A stretch of DNA of 64,000 nucleotides from Notolepis coatsorum (taxonomy: Eukaryota; Chordata; Actinopteri; Aulopiformes; Paralepididae): assembly GCA_963971535.1 (NCBI GenBank), contig OZ020591.1, positions 12,089,891 to 12,153,890 on the forward strand. Direction: 5' to 3'. Below are positions 34,787 through 47,500 of this stretch, piece after piece. Both the position numbers and the translations under genes were made by a program. Numbering within the stretch: the first letter of the stretch is position 1; each line of letters starts with the position of its first letter. The notes under the pieces were generated by a model. That model saw only the letters and a program-made list of their open reading frames with translations. It did no database searches and had not been told where the DNA came from.

Positions 34787-35815
34787 ACAGAATGTATTCA
34801 GGTCGTATACACACATATCTAAACGTACAGGATGTATTCAGGTCGTATACACACACACCTAAACGTACAGGATGTATTCAGGTCGTATACACACACCTAA
34901 ACTTACAGAATGTATTCAGGTCGTATAAACACACATCTAAACTTACAGAATGTATTCAGGTCGTATACACACATCTACACGTACAGAATGTATTCAGGTC
35001 GTATACACACATCTAAACGTACAGAATGTATTCAGGTCGTATACACACATCTAAACGTACAGGATGTATTCAGGTCGTATACACACATCTAAACGTACAG
35101 AATGTATTCAGGTCGTATACACACACCTAAACGTACAGGATGTATTCAGGTCGTATACACACATATCTAAACGTACTACAGGATGTATTCAGGTCGTATA
35201 TACACACATCTAAACGTACAGGATGTATTCAGGTCGTATACACACATCTAAACTTACAGGATGTATTCAGGTCGTATACACACATCTAAACGTACAGGAT
35301 TTATTCAGGTCGTATACACACACATCTAAACGTACAGGATGTATTCAGGTCGTATACACACATATCTAAACGTACTACAGGATGTATTCAGGTCGTATAT
35401 ACACACATCTAAACGTACAGGATGTATTCAGGTCGTATACACACATCTAAACTTACAGAATGTATTCAGGTCGTATACACACACATCTAAACGTACAGGA
35501 TGTATTCAGGTCGTATACACACACATCTAAACGTACTACAGGATGTATTCAGGTCGTATATACACACATCTAAACGTACAGGATGTATTCAGGTCGTATA
35601 CACACATCTAAACTTACAGAATGTATTCAGGTCGTATACACACATCTTAACGTACAGAGTGTATTCAGGTCGTATACACACATCTAAACTTACAGAATGT
35701 ATTCAGGTCGTATACACACATCTTAACGTACAGAGTGTCTTCAGGTCGTATACACACATCTAAACGTACAGGATGTATTCAGGTCGTATACACACATCTA
35801 AACTTACATGTATAC
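34787..35815. repeat. 36-40-bp minisatellite
   Basis: About 27 copies of GTATTCAGGTCGTATACACA followed by CATCTAAACGTACAGGAT, with length variants in the ACAC part. Confidence 0.96.
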
Positions 35816-36469
35816 CGGTCGTATAATTATACACACACATCTAGACTTTAATTTATACAGGTTGTTTTCTTTTCCTATTGTTTTGGTATTTCATTTATTT
35901 GATTACATTTATTTATGTACGTTTGACCAGTCTGTAACAGGAAACACTGCATTATCGAGACAGCGCCCCTACGAGGATCTGGCCGGTAATGCACTTTTCC
36001 GAATCCCAAGAGTAGGGTAAATCTGCAGTGCCGCTCGGTGACATTGAGTAGGATATTACAATGGAATAAAAGCCAAAACAACCTTACCGGCCCTCAAGCG
36101 TTGGATCCGAAACACATATATATACGTGGTTGGCCACGAATGTGTTAAAAATAAATATTAACAATAATAATAATGATAATAATGAGACCCCATTTACACC
36201 TGGTTTTGAAATCCAATCTGTATCTAGATATCATCTCTGGATAGGGGGGGAAACAAACATCATGCAGGGTGTAAACACGCACCACACACATTACACAACA
36301 CACATCATAATGTGATCCGATTGGCCAGACTGCCTGCTGAGGTGACCTGGCGTGCACTACTGTGATCACATCTCAGGCAGTCAGCCAGGTGTAACGTGAT
36401 CCTTACGCTCTGTTGGCGTCGGTGAGAAAGTAACCGCCCACAGGGTGGCATACAGTGGCTGTGCCCTCA

Positions 36470-38960
36470 TACCAGAGAGAGGAGAGACAGACAGACAGAC
36501 AGTCCTGTGTCTCGTACCAGAGAGAGGAGAGACAGACAGACAGTCCTGTGTCTCGTACCAGAGAGATGAGAGACAGACAGACAGACAGACAGTCCTCGTA
36601 CCAGAGAGATGAGAGACAGACAGACAGTCCTGTGTCTCGTACCAGAGAGATGAGAGACAGACAGACAGACAGACAGTCCTCGTACCAGAGAGATGAGAGA
36701 CAGACAGACAGTCCTGTGTCTCGTACCAGAGAGATGAGAGACAGACAGACAGACAGACAGTCCTCGTACCAGAGAGATGAGAGACAGACAGACAGACAGA
36801 CAGTCCTCGTACCAGAGAGATGAGAGACAGACAGACAGACAGCCCTGTGATACCAGAGAGATGAGAGACAGACAGACAGACAGTCCTGTGTCTCGTACCA
36901 GAGAGATGAGAGACAGACAGACAGACAGTCCTGTGTCTCGTACCAGAGAGATGAGAGACAGACAGACACAGTCCTGTGTCTCGTACCAGAGAGATGAGAG
37001 ACAGACAGACAGACAGTCCTCGTACCAGAGAGATGAGAGACAGACAGACAGACAGCCCTGTGATACCAGAGAGATGAGAGACAGACAGACAGACAGTCCT
37101 GTGTCTCGTACCAGAGAGATGAGAGACAGACAGACAGACAGTCCTGTGTCTCGTACCAGAGAGATGAGAGACAGACAGACAGACAGACAGTCCTCGTACC
37201 AGAGAGATGAGAGACAGACAGACAGACAGCCCTGTGATACCAGAGAGATGAGAGACAGACAGACAGACAGTCCTGTGTCTCGTACCAGAGAGATGAGAGA
37301 CAGACAGACAGACAGACAGTCCTCGTACCAGAGAGAGGAGAGACAGACAGACAGACAGTCCTGTGTCTCGTACCAGAGAGATGAGAGACAGACAGACAGT
37401 CCTGTGTCTCGTACCAGAGAGATGAGAGACAGACAGACAGACAGACAGTCCTCGTACCAGAGAGATGAGAGACAGACAGACAGTCCTGTGTCTCGTACCA
37501 GAGAGATGAGAGACAGACAGACAGACAGACAGTCCTCGTACCAGAGAGATGAGAGACAGACAGACAGACAGCCCTGTGATACCAGAGAGATGAGAGACAG
37601 ACAGACAGACAGTCCTGTGTCTCGTACCAGAGAGATGAGAGACAGACAGACAGACAGTCCTGTGTCTCGTACCAGAGAGATGAGAGACAGACAGACACAG
37701 TCCTGTGTCTCGTACCAGAGAGATGAGAGACAGACAGACAGACAGTCCTCGTACCAGAGAGATGAGAGACAGACAGACAGACAGCCCTGTGATACCAGAG
37801 AGATGAGAGACAGACAGACAGACAGTCCTGTGTCTCGTACCAGAGAGATGAGAGACAGACAGACAGACAGTCCTGTGTCTCGTACCAGAGAGATGAGAGA
37901 CAGACAGACAGACAGACAGTCCTCGTACCAGAGAGATGAGAGACAGACAGACAGACAGCCCTGTGATACCAGAGAGATGAGAGACAGACAGACAGACAGA
38001 CAGTCCTGTGTCTCGTACCAGAGAGATGAGAGACAGACAGACAGACAGACAGTCCTCGTACCAGAGAGAGGAGAGACAGACAGACAGACAGTCCTGTGTC
38101 TCGTACCAGAGAGATGAGAGACAGACAGACAGTCCTGTGTCTCGTACCAGAGAGATGAGAGACAGACAGACAGTCCTGTGTCTCGTACCAGAGAGATGAG
38201 AGACAGACAGACAGACAGACAGTCCTCGTACCAGAGAGATGAGAGACAGACAGACAGACAGCCCTGTGATACCAGAGAGATGAGAGACAGACAGACAGAC
38301 AGTCCTGTGTCTCGTACCAGAGAGATGAGAGACAGACAGACAGACAGCCCTGTGATACCAGAGAGATGAGAGACAGACAGACAGACAGACAGTCCTGTGT
38401 CTCGTACCAGAGAGATGAGAGACAGACAGACAGCCCTGTGATACCAGAGAGATGAGAGACAGATAGACAGACAGCCCTGTGATACCAGAGAGATGAGAGA
38501 CAGACAGACAGTCCTGTGTCTCGTACCAGAGAGAGGAGAGACAGACAGACAGCGCTGTGTCTCGTACCAGAGAGATGAGAGACAGACAGACAGACAGCCC
38601 TGTGATACCAGAGAGATGAGAGACAGACAGACAGCCCTGTGATACCAGAGAGATGAGAGACAGACAGACAGACAGCCCTGTGATACCAGAGAGATGAGAG
38701 ACAGACAGACAGTCCTGTGTCTCGTACCAGAGAGAGGAGAGACAGACAGACAGCGCTGTGATACCAGAGAGATGAGAGACAGACAGACAGACAGCCCTGT
38801 GATACCAGAGAGATGAGAGACAGACAGACAGTCCTGTGTCTCGTACCAGAGAGAGGAGAGACAGACAGACAGCGCTGTGTCTCGTACCAGAGAGATGAGA
38901 GACAGACAGACAGACAGCCCTGTGATACCAGAGAGATGACAGACAGACAGACAGCCCTGT
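36470..38960. repeat. 2.5 kb minisatellite with (GACA)n core
   Basis: Repeats of about 34-52 bp built from GTACCAGAGAGATGAGAGAC, (AGAC)n and a CCTGTGTCTC or CCCTGTGATACC joint. Higher-order units are visible, for example two nearly identical blocks around 36900-37260 and 37610-37970. The very long open frames on both strands (over 800 codons on the minus strand) arise because the repeat lacks stops. Confidence 0.97.
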
Positions 38961-39164
38961 GCCTCGACCGGGCAAAACACCAAGCAGACGCTTACAAGCC
39001 AGGCCTCAACCTCTTGCACATACAGTCAAACGGGTTACATCTCGTTAGGGACGTCCAGATTACAGTTTTCTTTTGGGGGGGGGGCTTTGAAGCTTCAGTA
39101 GCAATTGACCGCGAGTGATCGAAGCTTCATTCATATCCTGCGTGCAGAGCTTTTATGTGACTGG

Positions 39165-39545
39165 TGGTTTATAGAGACAGTTTCTTCCCCAGAGCCATCG
39201 CCACCTTGAACTCAAACATGCACCAATAACTCACCCCCTCCTCCCACACTGTGCAACATCCTAGCCCCCCCCCCCCCGAGTGCAATATCCACAGTGCAAT
39301 ACCCACCCACTACCATCTGACACCGTGATCGTTATTTAGTATATTGTATTGTAACATTGTTTATTGTATAGTATCTTATGTTTCTTGTATAGTATTTTAT
39401 GCTTCTTGTATAGTATTTTATGTTTCTCTTTTATTACCTGTGATTTCATATTCCACTACTGCACCTTAAGTTTGAGTCCCAAACCTTGTTGTATGCAAAT
39501 ATAATGATAATAAAGTACAATGTCATCTAATCTAATCTATAACGA
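39165..39545 (+). mobile_element. LINE 3' end (L2-like)
   Basis: GACAGTTTCTTCCCCAGAGC encodes DSFFPRA, a usual L2-like LINE C-terminus. An AT-rich 3' UTR follows, ending in an (ATCTA)n-type tail. Confidence 0.7.
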
Positions 39546-39917
39546 TGCACAGTTGATCGAATTCTCATGACTCCCGTGTTCTTGTCTGAGAAGAGGCGAT
39601 TTTCAAAATGTATGTTGGATTATTATTTATTTCTGATGGGGGGAATAATCTTGTTGAACCGAGAAAGATTATTCTCAGGCGGACAACAGGAGTCTTTGGT
39701 CCGGGGTGTTGTTTAGTGAAGCGCCACGTTGTAGCGTGGAGAGACACAGAGGGCACGGCGGAGAATGCACAACCTTGAATCTCTCGTTTGGACCGGCGAA
39801 CTAACAAAGCATTTATACGGGGAGTAGACAAAACCAAGTGGGTGCTTTGTACAGATATGAGGATAGTAACGCAGGGGAGGGGTGAGATGAGAACATACAG
39901 AGAGTGTATGAGAGATA

Positions 39918-40078
39918 TGAGGTAGTAGTAGTAGTAGTAGTTTATTTTTTCAGTCATCATCTCACACAATACAATATACACCATCATTTATCAATATTTG
40001 ATTTTTACAGTGACTGAAAAGGTACAGACTGAAGCATATAGTGCTTATAATATAAGCACTATGCTTCAGTCTGTACCT
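39918..40078 (-). mobile_element. LINE 3' fragment with inverted 5' end
   Basis: The GTAGTAGTAG tail and following 90 bp match the complement of 45310-45410. The fragment ends in a near-perfect palindrome: AAAAGGTACAGACTGAAGCA at 40016 and its complement at 40059-40080. Confidence 0.75.
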
Positions 40079-40124
40079 TTTGGTTGTGCCTGTCCTATAT
40101 TCTTACCAAAAAAAAATTTAAAAA

Positions 40125-40705
40125 ATAATTTGTCACCATCTCACCTATCTGTCACCATCCCACCTATCTGTCACCATCCCACCTATCTGTCACCATCTCA
40201 CCTATCTGTCACCATCTCACCTATTGTACCTGTCACCATCTCACCTATCTGTCACCATCTCACCTATCTGTCACCATCTCACCTATTGTACCTGTCACCA
40301 TCTCACCTATCTGTCACCATCTCACCTATCTGTCACCATCTCACCTATTGTATCTGTCACCATCTCACCTATCTGTCACCATCTCACCTATCTGTCACCA
40401 TCTCACCTATCTGTCACCATCTCACCTATTGTACCTGTCACCATCTCACCTATCTGTCACCATCTCACCTATCTGTCACCATCTCACCTATCTGTCACCA
40501 TCTCACCTATTGTACCTGTCACCATCTCACCTATCTGTCACCATCTCACCTATCTGTCACCATCTCACCTATTGTACCTGTCACCATCTCACCTATCTGT
40601 CACCATCTCACCTATCTGTCACCATCTCACCTATCTGTCACCATCTCAACTATCTGTCACCATCCCACCTATCTGTCACCATCTCACCTATCTGGCACCA
40701 TCCCA
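40125..40705. repeat. 19-bp minisatellite
   Basis: About 30 copies of CACCATCTCACCTATCTGT with a TATTGTACCTGT variant at intervals of three or four units. Confidence 0.97.
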
Positions 40706-40863
40706 CATATTGCATATTGCACGCAAAAAAACGACGAAAAACCTGATCACAATGTGGACAGAATGCAGCAGAGGAGAACACATGCAGTAAACAAACACCA
40801 GGTGTGAACACAGGGGTGTGACTGGAGTGTTCTTTATCCAGATATATCCTGATAAGAGATTGC

Positions 40864-40971
<108 letters not shown>

Positions 40972-41329
40972 GTACCAGGTGTTGGGAGTGTGAGACATTA
41001 CTCAACCATGAACCATGAACAACATACACAATGTAGAGTGAGACTTCCTAACTGGAGCCTGTCGAGACTGGACCAGTGGTGACGGAGATATTGCCTGTGA
41101 ATGGGGATTGAATTGACATATTCATGTAAATATGCCAGAGGCTAATCTCCATCTATGGTCCCTTTGTAGGCGATGTTGAGCAGAGCAGACAATTACAAAT
41201 GTACACAAACCACCATAACCACAAGAACAGTACATTTGACTAAATCACATAAACTTCACACCCATAACGAACAGACAACAGATGAAATGACAACACCATA
41301 TGTGTGATGTGTCAAGACAAACCAGGAAA

Positions 41330-41960
41330 AAGAAAGACTATACGTTTAAGGTGCTTTAGGTACCAAGTGTTACTTTCCTTTGCATAACAAAGAACGAGAA
41401 GAGCAAAACCAAAATACAAGCCCTGTACCAATTGGTGGGGGTTTGCTTGAGCTGTGGAACCTCTCAGTGTGACAAATGGTCCCGACTGGAAGGATGAGAC
41501 ATTTTTTAAGTTGTGCTTCAGAAGGACACTGTCCTTCTGTAAACTGTAAGTTACATTGTTAATTTAGTTTGTATTTACTTTTCTAGTTTAAGTTAATTCA
41601 ATTAAAGAAATTGTAACTACAATGTATCTACAATTACATTTAAAACATTGTTTGTTTTTCCACCATATCTGTTGACAATATAATTTCTTTATATATTGAA
41701 GGCTACATCCTGCTACCTTTTTCAGCTTCTCTATTTCAAGGCAATATTTACAAAAACTAAACTATAACTAGTCATTTCTTATACAACAACCTACTATTTA
41801 TGCATAATAATCATTCGAATCATAATGCTGGTCGGAGCTGTTCTGTACGCACGCGAGGTAACATTTATGCGCATGCGCGCGCGTGACGTCATTAAAACAC
41901 AGTGCAACCACTTATGAAATCACCACTGCACCACTGTGTCTGGCATAGCCTGTACTGAAT
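41330..41960. repeat. Repeat related to the interior of the 5778-9113 element
   Basis: 41380-41620 is the reverse complement of about 7040-7250 (shared TTGTGCTTCAGAAGGACA, GGTCCCGACTGGAAGGATGA). 41860-41930 matches 6690-6760 in the same orientation (GCGCATGCGCG, CATTAAAACACAGTGC). Confidence 0.75.
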
Positions 41961-42009
41961 AAACATACCTAGAGGACAGTTCCGTGAGTGCTAGTTATTA
42001 TGTAACTAA

Positions 42010-44189
42010 GGCCATGTCCAGACGAAACCGATTTCGGTCGTATCAGTCAAAGTATTTTATCGTATGCAGTGCACCTTTCATCCACACGGAACTGCGTTCT
42101 GGGAGCCTGAATGCGTGTAGTCTTTTACCAACAAACTTGCAGTTCCGCTGACGTACGCTCTCTCTACGCCCAAACAGCGCGTTACGCTAGTTCTGCCTCT
42201 AACCTCTAACAGCCTGCAGCCTGCTAGCATTATCCAATTCATATCAATCGAAATAACGTATTGTTTTCATCTCTCTATATTAACGTGATTCCATCAACAC
42301 AACATAAATGTTCAAAACACGACAAGACAGTTTGCATCACTTCCCACGGTTCTCTGCACTTATTCTACCAGTAGTGCGGTAGTTGTTGCCACAGTATTGG
42401 GTCTTTGGGTGAATACTTCATTGGCGGGGAAGAAGAACACCGATAGCGGTGTGTGGACCGTCCTGCGAGCCCCAGACCACCGTCCCGCGAGCCCCACGGG
42501 ACGAGACCAGGTAGAATTTTAGGCGCACAGGAAACAAGTCTCGCGGGACGGTGGTCTGGGGCTCGCGGGACGGTGGCCTGGGGCTCGCGGGGCGGTGGTC
42601 TGGGGCTCGCAGGACGGTGGCCTGGGGCTCGCGGGGCGGTGGTCTGGGGCTCGCGGGACGGTGGCCTGGGGCTCGCGGGGCGGTGGTCTGGGACTCGCGG
42701 GACGGTGGTCTGGGGCTCGCAGGACGGTGGCCTGGGGCTCGCGGGGCGGTGGTCTGGGACTCGCGGGGCGGTGGTCTGGGGCTCGCGGGACGGTGGCCTG
42801 GGGCTCGCGGGGCGGTGGTCTGGGGCTCGCGGGACGGTGGTCTGGGGCTCGCGGGGCGGTGGTCTGGGGCTCGCGGGACGGTGGCCTGAGGCTCGCAGGG
42901 CGGTGGTCTGGGGCTCGCGGGACGGTGGCCTGGGGCTCGCGGGACGGTGGCCTGAGGCTCGCAGGGCGGTGGTCTGGGGCTCGCGGGACGGTGGCCTGAG
43001 GCTCGCAGGGCAGCCTGAATACGCTATTTTCTGAGACTGGCTCCCAGAGTGGGCAATTCTGAAGACGCCCCCCTTGCGTCACCATCTTTACAAGCGATAC
43101 GCGTCTTCTCCTGAACCGATGACGCAATAGCCCACCTCTCCCTTAACCCACATGTGCAAACTCAGCCAACATCACAACAACAATGGCATGTACAGAGTAG
43201 TTGCGTTCGTGTTACAGAAGCTATTGAGCTTGATCTGGCTTTTACAGCTAAATGTACTGCGCCTGTACTACCACCGTCGACCACAGATTGACATCTCCCT
43301 TAATCCGCATGCAAACCCAGCCAACAAAAAATAAACATGATACATATTGTCCCGATATGTCCTGGCTAGAAGTGTTTATTAAACACCGGGAGGCTACTGT
43401 GATGAAATACACGATACTAGCTAGAGATTAGCGTCACATAGCGGGCCTTTTTCTGAAAACCCAAGTAGTAGCCAAGCACATACTGTTCCATAGCATATGC
43501 CTTCAGTTGATCATGACAAATCCTCTCTTACCTTGACGATTAAAAAGCCTCCATAATTTAATAAATAGTATTCCCATGGCTGGTGTTGAGACTTACGATG
43601 CCAGCTGTAGCCAGCCAGCTAGCGTTGATGCTGTTCAATGCTATCAACATTAGCTAAATAGCTAACCAACTAAATACAATAGACAGTGGTATCCTGAGGT
43701 AACGTTAAATACAGAAAACGTTTGCGAGTCGAAAGGACTGGACACAGGGACAAGTTAAACATCAATCAATTAATTTAATACAACAGGTAGTTTGAGCTGC
43801 GCGCACTATATTATATACGGCGTTGACACGTTATCTCTCTCCTGCCGATTAAAATCCTCCTCATCATCAATTGCCTGTAGGCTGTAGCTGCATTTTGTGC
43901 ATGTGAGCCGCGGTCTCTCTCTCCTCTCCTTTGGAAACTAGCGTTACGTTAGCTCAAAAGCACAGAACCGGACGACAAGTTATTCTGCTAGCAACAAACA
44001 ACGACAACACTTCCGGTCGGAAGGTTTCAAAATAAAAGAGCAACGTCTAAAACAGGAAAGACATTTATTTTGTACATTTGTGGCACGCACTTATTTCTTG
44101 AGACAATTTCATTTTTACGGAAAACCTTTTTTAAATGAAAACGAAATAAAAACGAAAAATATCTAAATCGTTTTCGTCTGGACATGGCC
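42010..44189. mobile_element. PIF/Harbinger-type non-autonomous element
   Basis: Terminal inverted repeats GGCCATGTCCAGACGAAA extend over 25 bp with one mismatch. A 3-bp TAA duplication (42007-42009 and 44190-44192) fits the TWA preference of PIF/Harbinger. The 2.18 kb interior has no transposase. It contains a GC-rich minisatellite at 42535-43015. Confidence 0.82.
42535..43015. repeat. 22-bp GC-rich minisatellite
   Basis: About 21 copies of CGGGACGGTGGYCTGGGGCT plus CG. All forward frames are open because of the repeat composition, so these frames are not taken as genes. Confidence 0.96.
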
Positions 44190-44399
44190 TAAGAGCCCTT
44201 CTGGACTGAGCACCTGCTAAGAAACTAAAATAATTAAAGAAGTGTCCTTGTCTTGTGTTCGCACCCTCTTTAAGTTACCAAGTGTTAGAGTGACTGGTGT
44301 TTGTGCCAGAGTGCTAATGTGCTCATTTTATTGCATTTTATTGCACCTGATAAAGTGCTGGAATACATTGCACATTAATTGTGGATTGTACATCGTCCT

Positions 44400-45420
44400 T
44401 CTGAATTGAAAGAGTTTCTGAGATCAAATGTCTTGGGTAGTTATTGATCAGAAATTAACATGGAAACAACATATTAACTATATTCAAGGAAATATTTCTA
44501 AGTCAGTAGCAATCATGTATACATGTAAGGATATATTAAACTATAAGGCCTTGTACATAATTTACTGCTCACTTATACTTACTCAGTGGCCTCGTGGGTA
44601 GAGTGTCCGCCCTGAGTTCGGGAGGCTGGGAGTTCAAGCCCCGGCCGAGTCATACCAAAGACTATTTCAAATGGTACCCATAGCCTCCCTGCTCGACACT
44701 CAGCATCAAGGGTTGGTTTGGGGGGAAGTCCTTGCGACATACTAGCGTCATGTCCAAGGGGTGTACTTGTACATCAAGCTGCCTCACGCTACGGAAACAG
44801 GAGATAGGCTCCTGCCCCATGTGCCGTTACGGCTCGAGAACCATTGGTTCTCAAAGGCAAACTTCTTCTTCTTCTATACTTACTTACATATAATACTGTG
44901 TGGAAGTATGGGGGTCGACATTAAAAAATACTGTAAATCCAATAGTCTTACTGCAAAAGTGGGCCATTCTGAACATTTATAAGGCTGGTTACTATAACCA
45001 CACAAATCCACTGTTTATAAAGTTTCATGTTATGATTTGGTTTATTATAAAATAATGCAAATAATGTACAGAGCTCAAGCAAAGTTACTCCCGGAAGGTG
45101 TGCAATTTTTTTTTTTTCAATACATGAAAGAAAATATGAGTTGAGAGATGTTTGTAAATTTACTGCTCAAAAAGCTAAGAACATTGATTACATTTTTTTT
45201 GTATAGTTCTATTTTTGAAAGTTACAAATGTGAATAATTCTTCTTATTTCTTAAGTTTTTTTCAGTTTTGGAGTCTTCATTTGTTAAGAATATAAAACAG
45301 GCATGTATAAGCAGCATTATGCTTCAGCCTGTACCTTTCAAAGACCGTTGAATGACGGTGCATATTGTATCGTGTGTGACGACGACTGAATGAAACTACT
45401 ACTACAATTACTCCTGCACA
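44400..45420 (+). mobile_element. Fragment of a LINE, split by a SINE
   Basis: 44420-44573 reads LGVVIDQKLTWKQHIN then LYIIYCSLI, a reverse transcriptase thumb region. It continues after the SINE with YCVEVWG. The 3' end has GCTTCAGCCTGTACCTTTC and an ACTACTAC tail. Confidence 0.75.
44584..44874 (+). mobile_element. tRNA-derived SINE, second family
   Basis: The head has A-box-like TGGGTAGAGTG and B-box-like GAGTTCAAGCC. The tail is (TTC)n. An exact 10-bp duplication TATACTTACT lies at 44574-44583 and 44875-44884. Confidence 0.85.
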
Positions 45421-45522
45421 ATATTTCAGTATCGCACACGCTATTGCACCAGATACCCATATACTGTACGTAGATGTATTTATGTACATCAGAAAGTTGT
45501 ATACACAGATCGTAATCGTATA

Positions 45523-45630
<108 letters not shown>

Positions 45631-45638
45631 ATTTACAG

Positions 45639-45787
45639 GTGTCACCATGAGTGTCATTCTGGACTTGCCCTACGGCGTCAGCATCTGGATCTCTGCCGCA
45701 GTGGCCATCACCTACACCCTGATGGGAGGCCTGTACTCGGTGGCCTACACTGACATCATACAGCTCATCCTCATCTTCATCAGTCTG
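45639..45787 (+). CDS. slc5a7-like: High-affinity choline transporter-like, coding exon 4
   Basis: 149 nt, entered in phase 1 and left in phase 0. It encodes VTMSVILDLPYGVSIWIS followed by the highly conserved TLMGGLYSVAYTDIIQL, the core of the transporter around transmembrane segments 4-5, and then ILIFISL. The acceptor is TTTACAG|GT after a TG tract. The donor is CTG|GTGAGT. The 3' part of this exon with its donor is repeated in tandem downstream, and once more at 48771-48863. Confidence 0.93.
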
Positions 45788-46192
45788 GTGAGTCACCTCC
45801 ACCCTGCTGGGAGGCCCCCACACTGACATCATACAGCTCATCCTCATCTTCATCAGTTTGGTGAGTCACCTCCACCCTGCTGGGAGGCCCCCACACTGAC
45901 ATCATACAGCTCATCCTCATCTTCATCAGTTTGGTGAGTCACCTCCACCCTGCTGGGAGGCCCCCACACCGACATCATACAGCTCATCCTCATATTCATC
46001 AGTTTGGTGAGTCACCTCCACCCTGCTGGGAGGCCCCCACACTGACATCATACAGCTCATCCTCATCTTCATCAGTTTGGTGAGTCACCTCCACCCTGCT
46101 GGGAGGCCCCCACACTGACATCATACAGCTCATCCTCATCTTCATCAGTTTGGTGAGTCACCTACTGTACACCCTGCTGGGAGGCCTGTACT
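45788..46192 (+). repeat. 73-bp tandem array copying the exon 4 end and donor site
   Basis: GTGAGT donors occur at 45788, 45861, 45934, 46007, 46080 and 46153, all exactly 73 bp apart. Each extra unit carries CTGCTGGGAGGCC, CATCATACAGCTCATCC and TTCATCAGTTTG, the 3' end of exon 4, before its donor. Units are almost identical to one another. The last is followed by a partial unit ending at about 46192. Confidence 0.96.
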
Positions 46193-46654
46193 GCGGCTCC
46201 CTGGCCCAAAAGAAATATAAAAAATGTAACATTTCGTTAGCCTCATAGCATAATTGCCTAAGTAATTTTTTGACCAAATTGACATTTCTGCCTAACTCTA
46301 CTCTCCTCACACTGCTGCACCACCCTGGCTTAGTGGCTGTGTCCTCAGCCAATCAGAACCTTGTTATTTTAAAATTGTATTTCTGCCTAACTGTGACGTG
46401 TGACTTGTGTGAAAATTTGTTTTTTCTTCTTTTCCGAAAGTCTTGAAAAATGATTTAGGCAATTATGCTATGAGGCTAACGATTTGTTGTTTACATTTTT
46501 TTTTGTTCTCTTATTTTGGAGATCGGTGTCATACTGTGACATATTTCATCAACAAAAATATTTCATCAACTAAAATATACAGTACGTCACACCCCGCGCC
46601 TCTCCCTGCCGTCTGCAAGTGGCTAATCTTGAGTTTCTGACCCCCCAGTAAGCT

Positions 46655-47008
46655 AACCCCCAGTAAGCTAGCTATTCTCAGTCCTTGCCCCACAATGGTG
46701 GAATGAACTACCCACCCCAGTTAGGACAGCCGAATCCCGTCCAATCTTTCGCCGTCGACTAAAGACGCACTTCTTCAACCATTATCTGAAATAATGAAAA
46801 AAATAATAATGAAAAAAATCTAACCCTAACTAACCTTACTGTCATGCACTTGTCCTAATAAACTAACCTACACTGTAACACGCAACACTTTGATGAACAT
46901 TGTTACTCAGCTGATAGAGTTGTGCCCTTCCTGGTGACTAGTCGTACAGAACTTGTAAGTCGCTTTGGATAAAAGTGTCAGCTAAATGACTAAATGTAAA
47001 TGTAACCA
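46655..47008 (+). mobile_element. L2-like LINE 3' fragment
   Basis: CCTTGCCCCACAATGGTGGA and what follows read LAPQWWNELPTPV then LKTHFFNHYLK, a typical fish LINE C-terminus. The 3' terminal sequence is the complement of that at 14762-14893. Confidence 0.8.
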
Positions 47009-47089
47009 TGGATAAATCCAAAAAAAGGAAAGTCTGAGGAAAATAGAGGGTTTAATTCAGCGTGGACAGATTAATTTGCTTTCACGATT

Positions 47090-47325
47090 TTTTTTTTTTT
47101 TTTACTTTATTTTTTAGCGTTTATCGCTTTTCTGGTCAAGCATGACCGACAGAAACAGGTTGAAATGGGATGTAGAGCAGGGGAAGACATTCTGAGAAAT
47201 GACGGCGGGTCCGGGAATCGAACTCGTGTCCCCCAGATCCGTGACGAGCACGGTTTTCCCCGACGCAGAAATAGCGCCGAGATATGCGGTGAGCTACGGG
47301 AGCTCCCCCACGACATTTGTTTTTT
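47090..47325 (-). mobile_element. Probable tRNA-derived SINE, third type
   Basis: On the minus strand CACGAGTTCGATTCCCGG is a good B box, an A-box-like TAGCTCACCGC precedes it, and an A-rich tail follows. Borders approximate. Confidence 0.55.
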
Positions 47326-47500
47326 ACATTTTATTTATTTTTTACTTTTTTTTTATCTCTTATTTTGGAGATCGATGTCATACTGTGACACTGAAATGAA
47401 AAAATATTTCATCAACTAAAATATATACGTCACACTCCGCGCCTCTCCCTGCCGTCTGCAAGTGGCTAATCTTGAGTTTCCGACCCCCCGGTAAGCTAAC

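Noticed and set aside
36381..39019. Open frames of 850-864 codons on the minus strand and 446 on the plus strand
   Set aside because: They lie entirely in a minisatellite whose unit has no stop codons in these frames, and several frames are open at once. There is no domain and no natural start.
40125..40790. SPSHLSVTI-type repeat proteins
   Set aside because: Translation of a 19-bp minisatellite in three frames.
42453..43127. Overlapping open frames with GLAGRWSGAR-type repeats on both strands
   Set aside because: Product of the 22-bp GC-rich minisatellite inside the Harbinger-type element. All frames are open.
45788..46192. Tandem functional exons (mutually exclusive exons)
   Set aside because: Units contain only the exon end and donor, with no acceptor, and a length not divisible by three. 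Exon-like decoys are more likely.
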